From positions 1 to 23,001 of the forward strand of contig JAIYBO010000030.1 of assembly GCA_027488495.1 (NCBI GenBank): a stretch of 23,001 nucleotides of DNA, read 5' to 3'. The first letter of the stretch is position 1. The number at the start of each line of letters is the position of its first letter. This document shows positions 15,273 through 23,001 of the stretch, piece after piece. The position numbers and the translations under genes are program-made. This stretch comes from Bacteroidota bacterium (GTDB taxonomy: Bacteria; Bacteroidota; Bacteroidia; NS11-12g; UBA955). The notes below the pieces were generated by a model. It searched no databases. It was given only the letters and a program-made list of their open reading frames with translations, and had not been told where the DNA came from.

Positions 15273-16448
15273 ATGAACCCACAGTTTACTTCCCGTTTCA
15301 AAGGCGATAAATGGATATGGTTTGTCATCATCATCCTGTCGCTCATTGGCATCCTGGCCGTTTACAGCGCCACCGGAACCCTTGCCTATTCCAAACAAGG
15401 AGGAAATACTGAGTGGTACTTTTTGCGACACACGGGCTTTCTGTTCATCGGCCTATTGCTGCTGTATGGCACACACCTGATTCCCTTTTCATACTATTCC
15501 AGAATCAGTCAACTTTTCCTCTGGATTTCAATTGGATTGCTGATTCTCACACTGGCCATCGGCTCCGAAATCAACAATGCAACCCGCGTAATACCCATCC
15601 CAGGATTGGGCATCACGTTCCAACCATCCGACATGGCGAAACTCTTCTTGGTGATGTATATATCGAGATATCTGAGTAAAAATCAGGAGGAGATCGACAG
15701 TCCGCGCGTGTTTTGGACAACCCTATTTTTCATCTTAATGGTGGTGGGATTGATTGCACCGGAAAACTTGAGTACTTCATTGGTGGTATTCCTCACCGCA
15801 GCATTGCTCATGTTCATAGGCAGGGTAAACTTCAAATACATGATGTACATGTCGTTCCTAGGCGTAGGCTTGATCAGTGGCTTGGTTATTTTGTTGCTCA
15901 ACATCAATACAGATGGCATGGAAAGCAGTCGTATTCCTACATGGAAAAAGCGTATCGAGACGTTCATGGGGAAAGACGATGGCCAAGGGAATTACCAGCA
16001 ATTGCAATCGAAAATCGCGGTGGCTACGGGCGGTGTTTTTGGAAAAGGACCGGGAAACAGCACACAACGAAATTACTTGCCACACCCATATTCAGACTTC
16101 ATTTATGCCATCATCATTGAGGAGTATGGATTGATTGGCGGATTGATTGTCACGGGGTGCTTTTTGATCTTGGTGTTCCGATGTTTAAAAATCGTGGTCG
16201 AAAGTCCGCGCGCCTTCGGCGCGCTGGTTGCCATGGGATTGGGCCTCTCCATGAGTTTACAAGCCTTTGTGAACATGGGAGTTGCCGTGGGCATGCTACC
16301 CGTTACGGGGCTCACCATCCCACTTGTGAGTATGGGAGGTACCAGCTTGTTCATGAACAGCATAGGTTTTGGCATCATCCTGGGCATCAGCAGATACATC
16401 GAAGAAGAAAAAAACCAACAAGAAGAAGCCCTCACCGCTGGGGTGTAA
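15273..16448 (+). CDS. ftsW: Septal peptidoglycan glycosyltransferase FtsW (SEDS)
   Basis: Polytopic membrane polymerase of the SEDS family that links lipid II into glycan strands at the septum, together with FtsI. The 391-residue protein has about ten hydrophobic helices. Recognisable motifs are PGLGITFQPSDMAKL (110-124), the large periplasmic loop with LPHPYSDFIYAIIIEEYGLIGG, where Asp275 matches the catalytic Asp of SEDS proteins, and GLTIPLVSMGGTSL (346-359). It is the divisional rather than elongation paralogue (FtsW, not RodA) by its position between murD and murG. The cytoplasmic tail is short and acidic. It begins 24 bp after murD and ends 18 bp before murG. Confidence 0.95.
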   Translation: MNPQFTSRFKGDKWIWFVIIILSLIGILAVYSATGTLAYSKQGGNTEWYFLRHTGFLFIGLLLLYGTHLIPFSYYSRISQLFLWISIGLLILTLAIGSEINNATRVIPIPGLGITFQPSDMAKLFLVMYISRYLSKNQEEIDSPRVFWTTLFFILMVVGLIAPENLSTSLVVFLTAALLMFIGRVNFKYMMYMSFLGVGLISGLVILLLNINTDGMESSRIPTWKKRIETFMGKDDGQGNYQQLQSKIAVATGGVFGKGPGNSTQRNYLPHPYSDFIYAIIIEEYGLIGGLIVTGCFLILVFRCLKIVVESPRAFGALVAMGLGLSMSLQAFVNMGVAVGMLPVTGLTIPLVSMGGTSLFMNSIGFGIILGISRYIEEEKNQQEEALTAGV

Positions 16449-16466
16449 GGAATAACGAGCAACGCA

Positions 16467-17624
16467 ATGACAAACCCTGTAGCACATATCGGCCCCAAAT
16501 TCATCCTCTCTGGCGGGGGAACGGGCGGACATATATTCCCGGCTGTGGCCATTGCCAAAGAATTGCAGTTGCGATTCCCCACGGCTGAATTCTTGTTCGT
16601 GGGTGCCATTGGCAAGATGGAGATGGAAAAAGTGCCCAAAGAGGGGTTTCAAATTGTGGGATTGCCCATTGAGGGACTCAAGCGATCGGCATCACTCCGA
16701 AACATTGTGGTGTTTTTCAAAACCCTCCAGAGCTTCTGGAAGGCACGCAAAATCCTGAAAGAATTTCAACCCACTGCAGTGATAGGCACTGGCGGATACG
16801 CCAGCTTGCCCATTTGCTTCATGGCAGCCCGCGGCGGCTACCCAACCTTCCTGCAAGAACAAAACGGCTTTGCCGGACTTACCAATCGGTTGGTAGCCGC
16901 ACGGGCCAAACAAATATTTACCGGATTTCCTCAGATGGACAAATTCTTTCCCGCCGGAAACTGGGAGTTCACAGGCAATCCAGTGAGGCAAAATATCATC
17001 GACTTGGGGCACAAACAGCAACAAAATCCATTCGAAGGACTCAAACCAAATCTACCCGTCATGTTTATCACCGGCGGAAGTTTGGGCGCGCGAACCATCA
17101 ACCAAACCATTTTCAACAACCTCATCCCACTGGCCAAAGCCAACGTCCAACTCATCTGGCAAATGGGACTCCCTTTCGCGAAATCTCATACCGAGCAAAT
17201 CAACAAAGTCATTGCAGACAACCCCGATATTTTCCAGAAAGACGATGCCCCCGGAATTTTTTTCGCACCCTTCATCTACAACATGGATGATGCTTATCAA
17301 GCCGCGGATATCGTCATCTCTCGCGCTGGGGCGATATCTATTTCAGAAATTGCCGTCGTGGGGAAACCCTCCATTTTGGTACCATCACCCAATGTAACCG
17401 ATGACCATCAAACCCAAAATGCCAAAGTGCTGAGCTCCATGGATGCCGCCATGCTTATTACCGATAAACAAGCACCCGAAAACCTCGTCCCTGCAGCCAT
17501 CGCATTGATAAAAGATACGAAAAAACAGGCAGAAATGCAAGAAAAACTGAAGCAAATCGCCAAGCCACACGCCACCCAAACCATCGTTAACCGAATTGTA
17601 TCATGCCTGAAAATCAACGAATAA
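16467..17624 (+). CDS. murG: Lipid II synthase MurG (GlcNAc transferase)
   Basis: Peripheral membrane enzyme that transfers GlcNAc from UDP-GlcNAc to lipid I, giving lipid II. The 385-residue GT-B protein has the N-terminal glycine loop SGGGTGGHIFPAVAIA (15-30), GTGGYAS (108-114), the EQNGFAGLTNRL acceptor region, and the C-terminal donor site with ITGGSLGA (201-208), SRAGAISISE and the ...PSPNVTDDHQTQNA segment. About 12 residues precede the first strand, slightly longer than in many homologues. Its 3' end overlaps murC by 22 bases, so the two are probably translated in a coupled way. Confidence 0.97.
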   Translation: MTNPVAHIGPKFILSGGGTGGHIFPAVAIAKELQLRFPTAEFLFVGAIGKMEMEKVPKEGFQIVGLPIEGLKRSASLRNIVVFFKTLQSFWKARKILKEFQPTAVIGTGGYASLPICFMAARGGYPTFLQEQNGFAGLTNRLVAARAKQIFTGFPQMDKFFPAGNWEFTGNPVRQNIIDLGHKQQQNPFEGLKPNLPVMFITGGSLGARTINQTIFNNLIPLAKANVQLIWQMGLPFAKSHTEQINKVIADNPDIFQKDDAPGIFFAPFIYNMDDAYQAADIVISRAGAISISEIAVVGKPSILVPSPNVTDDHQTQNAKVLSSMDAAMLITDKQAPENLVPAAIALIKDTKKQAEMQEKLKQIAKPHATQTIVNRIVSCLKINE

Positions 17625-19021
17625 CCGATTATCAACAAGCCTATTTCCTGGGCATTGGCGGAATTGGCATGAGTGCCATCGCCAGGTATTTGCTGCAATT
17701 GGGCATCCCAGTAATGGGATACGATAAAACGCCCACCCCGCTCACCCAAGCGTTAATAAATGAGGGAGCGATCATTACCTTCAACGATGAACTTGAGGCC
17801 TTGCCAGAGGTGGTGAAGTACAACTTGGATCAAACCCTGTTTATCCTCACACCGGCCATCCCCAAGAATCACCCCCAATGGAATTGGCTGCAATCGCAAA
17901 ACGCACAGATCCTCAAACGAAGCGAAATCCTGGGAAAAATCGCCCAGAACGGATACTGCATCGCCGTGGCCGGAACCCATGGAAAAACAACCACATCCAC
18001 CCTCGTAGCACACCTGCTACACAGTTGCAACGTGAATTTCACCGCATTTTTGGGTGGCATTTCATCCAACTTTGGCACCAACTACATCCGCAAAACAGAC
18101 GGCATCAATCTCCCCGGCAAAGGCGAAATCATTGTGCTTGAGGCCGACGAATTCGATCGCAGCTTTCATCGTTTGAATCCCGATTTGGCCATTATCACCG
18201 CCATCGACCCTGACCACCTCGACATATACGGCACCGCGGAAGCATTCACCCAAGCATTTGTGGATTTCACACACCTCATTTCCACCGGATTGCTCATCCA
18301 CGAATCGCTCAACATCCCCACCCCTGCCAATATCCAAGTGGTTCAGTATGGCAAAGCGTCTGCCTCCGGAGTTCACGCCAACAATATCCACATCAATCAA
18401 GGTGATTTCTGTTTCGATTTGATGATCAATGATACCCAAATCGCTCCATTTCGATGCGGACTGCCAGGCCATCACAACGTACAAAACGCCGTTGCGGCAT
18501 TGGGAATTTGCATCCAATTTTTACAACTGCCCATTCACCAACTTCAAAACGGAATTGCATCTTTCAAAGGAGCCAAAAGACGATTCGAATACATCCACAA
18601 ATCGGACCGCTTCGTTGTGATCGATGATTATGCACACCACCCCGAAGAACTCAATGCCATCATCGGATCGGTAAAAACGCTATACCCAAACAAAACCATC
18701 ACTGGCATCTTCCAACCCCATCTGTTTAGCAGAACCCAGGATTTCGCCGATGGTTTCGCGCAAAGCTTGTCGGAACTAGACCAAATCTACCTACTCAACA
18801 TCTATCCAGCCCGCGAACAACCCATCCCTGGTGTAAACAGCGATTGGTTATTGAGCCTCATCGATCACCCAAAAAAAGAAGTGATTACACCAGACCAAGT
18901 ACTCGAAAAAATTAAACACAACCCCGCCGAAGTGCTCCTGATTTTGGGCGCTGGCGACATAGATCGCATTGTTCAACCTTTAGCAAAAATTTATGACGAA
19001 TTGGAAGCTCGCACTCAATAA
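17603..19021 (+). CDS. murC: UDP-MurNAc L-alanine ligase MurC
   Basis: Adds the first peptide residue, L-alanine, to UDP-MurNAc with ATP in the cytoplasm. The 472-residue protein has the N-terminal nucleotide fold FLGIGGIGMSAIARYL (15-30), the P-loop AGTHGKTTTSTLV (123-135), EADEFDRSF (179-187), DPDHLDIYG and the C-terminal IDDYAHHPEE and FQPHLFSRT blocks. The start at 17603 lies inside the end of murG (22-base overlap). The next Met is residue 23, within the glycine motif, so this start is secure. The stop lies 29 bases inside ftsQ. No ddl gene follows it, unlike in proteobacterial clusters. Confidence 0.97.
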   Translation: MPENQRITDYQQAYFLGIGGIGMSAIARYLLQLGIPVMGYDKTPTPLTQALINEGAIITFNDELEALPEVVKYNLDQTLFILTPAIPKNHPQWNWLQSQNAQILKRSEILGKIAQNGYCIAVAGTHGKTTTSTLVAHLLHSCNVNFTAFLGGISSNFGTNYIRKTDGINLPGKGEIIVLEADEFDRSFHRLNPDLAIITAIDPDHLDIYGTAEAFTQAFVDFTHLISTGLLIHESLNIPTPANIQVVQYGKASASGVHANNIHINQGDFCFDLMINDTQIAPFRCGLPGHHNVQNAVAALGICIQFLQLPIHQLQNGIASFKGAKRRFEYIHKSDRFVVIDDYAHHPEELNAIIGSVKTLYPNKTITGIFQPHLFSRTQDFADGFAQSLSELDQIYLLNIYPAREQPIPGVNSDWLLSLIDHPKKEVITPDQVLEKIKHNPAEVLLILGAGDIDRIVQPLAKIYDELEARTQ

Positions 19022-19829
19022 ACGTCAGTGGATGGTGGCGTTGCTACTGGTTCTACTGGTGGCCGTAGCCATTTTTTGGTCGTCGATATCTAGCACCGCA
19101 AAAAACAGAATTGTGGAAAGCATGGACATTGTCATCCTCCCAGAAAACCAGGCCTTGTTCTTGAATCAAACCATCATTTCCGATTCTGTACAAACCATCA
19201 TTGGAAACCCAAGTGGCCGAAGTGCAAACGACATCAATATCCAAAAACTCGAAGCCCGATTGAACAAAATTCCGGCGGTGAGAAAAGCGGAAGTATACAT
19301 CGCATTGGATGGCGTATTGAAAATCAAAATTGAAGAACGAACCCCTGTAGTTTTGGTCCAAAATGCACTTCAACAAGAGTTTTACCTCGATTCGCAAGGC
19401 GTGATCATCCCAAATACTTCTAGCAAGTTTTGCGATGTGTTGGTGGCCAATGGAAACATCAAAAATGTGATGGCCAGTGGCAAAATCATCGGGGGCGAAA
19501 CCGCCAAGAACATTGTGGCTGTGGCCAAGTTCATCGCAGCAGATTCGCTGTGGAACGCACAATTTCAACAATTGTATGTAGATAATTACAACGACCTTAT
19601 TTTGATTCCCCGCATCGGAAAACATAGCATTGTTGTAGGCAACGGCGCAAACCTTCCGCAAAAGTTCGGGAACCTCCGTCTTTTCTACGATCAAGGCCTA
19701 AAAAGCACTGGCTGGGATCGATACAAAAGCGTAGACATTTCCAACCTCAACCAAGTGGTGGGAACGCGCAATGGCCAAGAAAGTATACAAAAAGAAGAAA
19801 ATAAGTCCAATAAAAACAACACCCATTAA
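18993..19829 (+). CDS. ftsQ: FtsQ/DivIB-like division protein
   Basis: A bitopic protein of 278 residues in the position of ftsQ, between murC and ftsA. It has a short basic cytoplasmic tail, one transmembrane helix (about 14-31) and a periplasmic part whose first section (about 55-125) fits the POTRA pattern, including LEARLNKIPAVRKAEVYIALDGVLKIKIEERTPV. In known systems FtsQ links the early ring to FtsL and the FtsW-FtsI synthase. The final 25 residues are Lys/Asn/Glu-rich and probably disordered. The ATG at 18993 overlaps murC by 29 bases, the longest overlap in the cluster; the next Met (residue 14) would cut into the membrane helix. A 44-bp A-rich gap follows before ftsA. Confidence 0.9.
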   Translation: MTNWKLALNKRQWMVALLLVLLVAVAIFWSSISSTAKNRIVESMDIVILPENQALFLNQTIISDSVQTIIGNPSGRSANDINIQKLEARLNKIPAVRKAEVYIALDGVLKIKIEERTPVVLVQNALQQEFYLDSQGVIIPNTSSKFCDVLVANGNIKNVMASGKIIGGETAKNIVAVAKFIAADSLWNAQFQQLYVDNYNDLILIPRIGKHSIVVGNGANLPQKFGNLRLFYDQGLKSTGWDRYKSVDISNLNQVVGTRNGQESIQKEENKSNKNNTH

Positions 19830-19873
19830 ATATCAAGAATTCATCAATCAGTAACCCAAAAACAACAAAAAAT

Positions 19874-21289
19874 ATGGCTATCAATAACAATATCATCGTA
19901 GGGCTCGACATCGGCACAACCAAGGTGTGTGCGATCGTGGGGCAAATGGCTGAAAACGGCAAAATCAACGTTTTGGGCATGGGAAAAGCACCCAGTCAAG
20001 GAGGTGTTTCTCGCGGCATGGTCGCCAACGTGGCCAAAGCCGTCACTGCCATTCAATTCGCCGTTGAAGAAGCGATCAAACAAAGTCAAGTAAACATCAA
20101 AACGGTGTTTGTGGGCATCGCCGGACATCACATCAAAAGTTTACAACACCGTGGCACTTTGAGCCGCAAACAATGGGACGTGGAAATCACCGAAGATGAA
20201 CTCAACAAGCTTGAATCCGAAATGGAAAATTTGGCGTTATCTCCCGGCTTGGAAATCCTTCATGTACTTCCACAGGAATATCGCATCGATGGTGAAGAAG
20301 GCATCAAAGACCCCGTTGGACGGGTTGGCGTTCGTGTAGAATGCAATTACCACATCATCACCGGTGAAACCTCTGCCGCCAAAACCATCTTCATGGCCGT
20401 GCGCAGAGCCGGATTGGAAATCGCAGACCTCATCGTAGAACCCGTGGCTTCTGCCGCTGCCGTTTTGAGCGAACCCGAAATGGAAGCTGGCGTGGCGTTG
20501 GTTGATATCGGAGGTGGAACAACAGACATTTGTATTTTCGACGATGGTGCCATCCGTCATACCGCCATCATCCCCATCGGTGGCGATCGCATCACCAAAG
20601 ACTTGCAAGAGGCCTTTGGCATTTTGAAAGACCAAGCAGAATTCGTGAAAGTCAACTACGGCAGTTGCTACCCAACCGAAGCCATGAAAAACGAAGTGGT
20701 GGTGGTACCAGGCTTGCCAGGAAGAGCACCCAAAGAAATTTCACTCTATGCGATTTCTCAAGTGATTCGTGCCCGCGTGGAAGACATCATCCAAAAGGTT
20801 GATTTCGAAATCGTAGTTTCAGGCATCCGCAACAAATTGGCCGGCGGCATTGTTCTCACCGGCGGTGGATCTACCATGAAAGACATCACCCAATTGTTCA
20901 ATTACTTCATTGGCTTGGAAGTGCACATTGGCTCTCCCGGACAGCGTTTGGGCAAAGGGATGATCGATGAAGTGCGCAACCCCATGTACGCAACAAGCAT
21001 CGGTTTGGTTCTCAAGGGATTTGAGTTGGCACAAAAGCACCAACACATCGAACTCAACAACGAAATCATCCAAAAAGAAGAAGCCAATGCGCGTGTTAGC
21101 GATCCTTTCTTGGACGAAATCAACATGCAACCCGTACAAGAAACCCCAGTTCAAATCGAATTTGGCGACACCCCAGAAGGCAAAAACAGCGGATTCTTAT
21201 TCCCCGGATCTTGGTTCAGTGGAAAGAGCAAAGGCCTCTTCAAGGGCATCAACGATTGGATGAAGGAAGGTGAAGATTTTCACGATTGA
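19874..21289 (+). CDS. ftsA: Cell division protein FtsA (actin-like FtsZ tether)
   Basis: Actin-fold ATPase that tethers FtsZ filaments to the inner membrane. The 471-residue protein has phosphate-1 motif GLDIGTTKV (10-18), phosphate-2 motif VDIGGGTTDI (210-219) and the adenosine motif VLTGGGSTM (327-335). A linker of about 60 residues leads to a C-terminal amphipathic helix (about 451-468, KSKGLFKGINDWMKEGED) that should bind the membrane. The length is typical for Bacteroidota and longer than the roughly 420 residues of the E. coli protein. The start is preceded by an A-rich stretch without a Shine-Dalgarno sequence. ftsZ follows 21 bp after the stop. Confidence 0.97.
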   Translation: MAINNNIIVGLDIGTTKVCAIVGQMAENGKINVLGMGKAPSQGGVSRGMVANVAKAVTAIQFAVEEAIKQSQVNIKTVFVGIAGHHIKSLQHRGTLSRKQWDVEITEDELNKLESEMENLALSPGLEILHVLPQEYRIDGEEGIKDPVGRVGVRVECNYHIITGETSAAKTIFMAVRRAGLEIADLIVEPVASAAAVLSEPEMEAGVALVDIGGGTTDICIFDDGAIRHTAIIPIGGDRITKDLQEAFGILKDQAEFVKVNYGSCYPTEAMKNEVVVVPGLPGRAPKEISLYAISQVIRARVEDIIQKVDFEIVVSGIRNKLAGGIVLTGGGSTMKDITQLFNYFIGLEVHIGSPGQRLGKGMIDEVRNPMYATSIGLVLKGFELAQKHQHIELNNEIIQKEEANARVSDPFLDEINMQPVQETPVQIEFGDTPEGKNSGFLFPGSWFSGKSKGLFKGINDWMKEGEDFHD

Positions 21290-21310
21290 TCTACACTAAA
21301 ACAGTAAAAC

Positions 21311-22942
21311 ATGTCAGTATTTGAACCAGCAGTCAATATAACCCGTGGCAACCTCATCAAAGTGATCGGTGTAGGTGGCGGAGGCAGCAATGCCGTAAAC
21401 CACATGTTCCGTCATGGTATCGAAGGTGTAGATTTCTTCATCTGCAATACCGATTTGCAAGCCCTTCATAGCAGCCCCATCCCCAATCGCCTACAATTGG
21501 GCGCACAGCTCACCGAAGGACTTGGTGCAGGCTCGATGCCCGACATGGGAGAAAAGGCCGCGATGGAAAACATGCAGCAGATTCGCCAAATCATGGAAGA
21601 CAACACCAAAATGGTATTCATCACCGCCGGAATGGGTGGTGGTACAGGTACCGGTGCCGCTCCTGTGATCGCGAAAATTGCCAAAGAACTAAACATCCTC
21701 ACGGTGGGTATCATCACCCTGCCGTTTGAAGATGAAGGTCCTCAAAGGATAGACCAAGCACAAGAAGGTCTCGAAAAACTCCGTCCGCACGTAGATGCTT
21801 TGTTGACCATTTGTAACGATCGCATCGTAGACATGTACGGCGACCTCACCATCACGCAAGCATTTTCAAAGGCCGATGACATTCTTTGCACCGCAGCCCG
21901 AGGCATCGCTGAAATCATCACCAAACCCGGACAAATCAACGTAGACTTCATGGATGTGCAAACCGCAATGAAAGACAGCGGACGAGCCATCATGGGAACA
22001 GGTTTTGCGTCTGGCGACAACCGTGCTGAAAACGCAGTGCGCATGGCATTGGATAGTCCTTTGCTCGACAATACCCGTATTCAGGGTGCTCGACATTTGC
22101 TAGTGAATTTTGCCTACGGCCACAAAGAGCCCGTAATGAGTGAAATTTCTAAAGTGAAAAAATTCTTGCAGGAAGAAGCCGGACATACCGCCCACCTGAA
22201 GATGGGTATTACCCGCGACGAGAGCCTAGGAGAAGACATCGCCATTACAGTAATCGCCACTGGATTCGAAGTAAAATCGTTTGGCAGCAACTACAACTTC
22301 CAAGAACCTGCCGTTCAGCAGCAGCCCATAGCTCAGAACATCCCAGTAGCGCAAAATCATGCTGTAAACAATCCATACCAACCCAACTATTATGGGGGAC
22401 AAGGATTTCATCAGGCACCACCTGCGAGCAGCATGCAACCCAATTTATTCAGCGCACCGCCCAGCAACCCTACTGTGGTGAATCATGTGCCGCAGCAGAT
22501 CAATAACATTGAAGACAGTGCGATGGTGAACAATACGTTTGGACAAGAGCCCATGCCGTTTGATCACAATCAAAACAGTGACTTAGCAAATCCAAACAAC
22601 AACATCACAAACGCGAATAGCCATATCGCCAACACTGCGAACCCCCTCAATCCAATGAATGTGGAACCCAAGGCGTTCGAAAGTTCAAGCGAATGGAACG
22701 AGGACCCCATGGCGCAAATATTTCGCGATACGCGTATGGAAAACGGACGCAGAGACAGGGAAGCGTTGTTTGAAAACGACATCGAAATTCCCGCTTACAT
22801 GCGCAAGGGCATCAGTTTAGAAGCTGCGCCCCCAAGCCAATCTCAGTTGGTAAGTAAAATCACCATCGGAGAAGAAGACCCAATGAATGCACGCGATTTA
22901 ACGGTTAAACCGAATCGCCACTTGCACGATAACGTGGATTGA
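21311..22942 (+). CDS. ftsZ: Cell division GTPase FtsZ
   Basis: Tubulin-like GTPase that forms the division ring. The 543-residue protein has a GTPase core (about 10-325) with GVGGGGSNAV, the signature GGGTGTG (109-115) and the synergy-loop region including NVDFMDVQTAM. A long Asn/Gln/Pro-rich disordered linker follows (about 326-485). The conserved partner-binding peptide appears as EIPAYMRKGI (about 492-501), but it is not terminal: about 42 residues follow, ending LHDNVD. The long linker and this extra tail make it much longer than the 383-residue E. coli FtsZ; I recall similar endings in Bacteroidota. It is the last gene of the cluster, with a strong terminator 27 bp after the stop. Confidence 0.98.
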   Translation: MSVFEPAVNITRGNLIKVIGVGGGGSNAVNHMFRHGIEGVDFFICNTDLQALHSSPIPNRLQLGAQLTEGLGAGSMPDMGEKAAMENMQQIRQIMEDNTKMVFITAGMGGGTGTGAAPVIAKIAKELNILTVGIITLPFEDEGPQRIDQAQEGLEKLRPHVDALLTICNDRIVDMYGDLTITQAFSKADDILCTAARGIAEIITKPGQINVDFMDVQTAMKDSGRAIMGTGFASGDNRAENAVRMALDSPLLDNTRIQGARHLLVNFAYGHKEPVMSEISKVKKFLQEEAGHTAHLKMGITRDESLGEDIAITVIATGFEVKSFGSNYNFQEPAVQQQPIAQNIPVAQNHAVNNPYQPNYYGGQGFHQAPPASSMQPNLFSAPPSNPTVVNHVPQQINNIEDSAMVNNTFGQEPMPFDHNQNSDLANPNNNITNANSHIANTANPLNPMNVEPKAFESSSEWNEDPMAQIFRDTRMENGRRDREALFENDIEIPAYMRKGISLEAAPPSQSQLVSKITIGEEDPMNARDLTVKPNRHLHDNVD

Positions 22943-22968
22943 TAGCCAAAAAAATCCAACAGCAAAGG

Positions 22969-22995
22969 AGCCATGCCGCAAGGTGTGGCTTTTTT
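22969..22995 (+). terminator. Intrinsic terminator after ftsZ
   Basis: A 9-bp stem (22969-22977 with 22982-22990, including two G-U pairs) closes a GCAA tetraloop (22978-22981) and is followed by a T run through 22995. It lies 27 bp past the ftsZ stop and marks the probable end of the dcw transcription unit. The window ends six bases later. Confidence 0.88.
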
Positions 22996-23001
22996 GTGTT
23001 C

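Noticed and set aside
19053..19694. Long minus-strand open frame opposite ftsQ
   Set aside because: It has no recognisable domain, and the sense strand encodes a membrane-anchored FtsQ-like protein with correct context. Similar antisense frames opposite murC and ftsI were dismissed for the same reason.
1..23001. Possible mobile or defence island
   Set aside because: No transposase, integrase, toxin, restriction, CRISPR or phage-like gene was seen, nor target-site repeats or tRNA ends. Gene content is housekeeping with uniform composition.

Overview
The window looks like a chromosomal segment from a member of the Bacteroidota. The evidence is a secreted protein with a type IX secretion (T9SS) C-terminal sorting domain, promoters of the Bacteroidota type (TTG, a spacer of about 19 bases, then TAnnTTTG), A-rich start regions without Shine-Dalgarno sequences, an FtsI with a PASTA tail, and an FtsZ ending in LHDNVD. 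I cannot name genus or species. No tRNA, rRNA, CRISPR array, insertion sequence or phage gene was seen. The longest stretch without a gene is about 283 bases (7126-7408), and it holds two divergent promoters and a repeat operator.

Region 1 (1-2710, plus strand) is a tightly packed trio: an ECF-like sigma factor, a single-pass membrane protein that is probably its anti-sigma factor, and dapF (diaminopimelate epimerase). The last two overlap by ATGA. The sigma gene carries an uninterrupted run of 15 A between its region 2 and region 4 coding parts. A terminator hairpin oriented for the minus strand lies just after dapF.

Region 2 (2678-7173, minus strand) holds a large secreted Asp-box/beta-propeller-like protein with a T9SS sorting domain and its own promoter and terminator. 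Beyond it is a two-gene unit: an unrecognised outer-membrane-like protein followed by lipA (lipoyl synthase, GTG start).

Region 3 (7229-22995, plus strand) is a complete Bacteroidota-type division and cell wall (dcw) cluster: mraZ, rsmH, ftsL, ftsI, murE, mraY, murD, ftsW, murG, murC, ftsQ, ftsA, ftsZ. It is read as one dense operon-like unit with many overlaps, from a strong promoter match before mraZ to an intrinsic terminator after ftsZ. The products supply peptidoglycan precursors (MurE, MurD, MurC, MraY, MurG), polymerise and crosslink the glycan at the septum (FtsW, FtsI), and build the divisome (FtsL, FtsQ, FtsA, FtsZ). The DNPR motif in MurE indicates meso-diaminopimelate peptidoglycan, which fits dapF in region 1. 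murF and ddl are not in the cluster.

The most striking non-coding structure is six GTGG-like boxes at 10-11 bp spacing (7311-7366) between the mraZ promoter and the mraZ start. This is probably a large MraZ operator.
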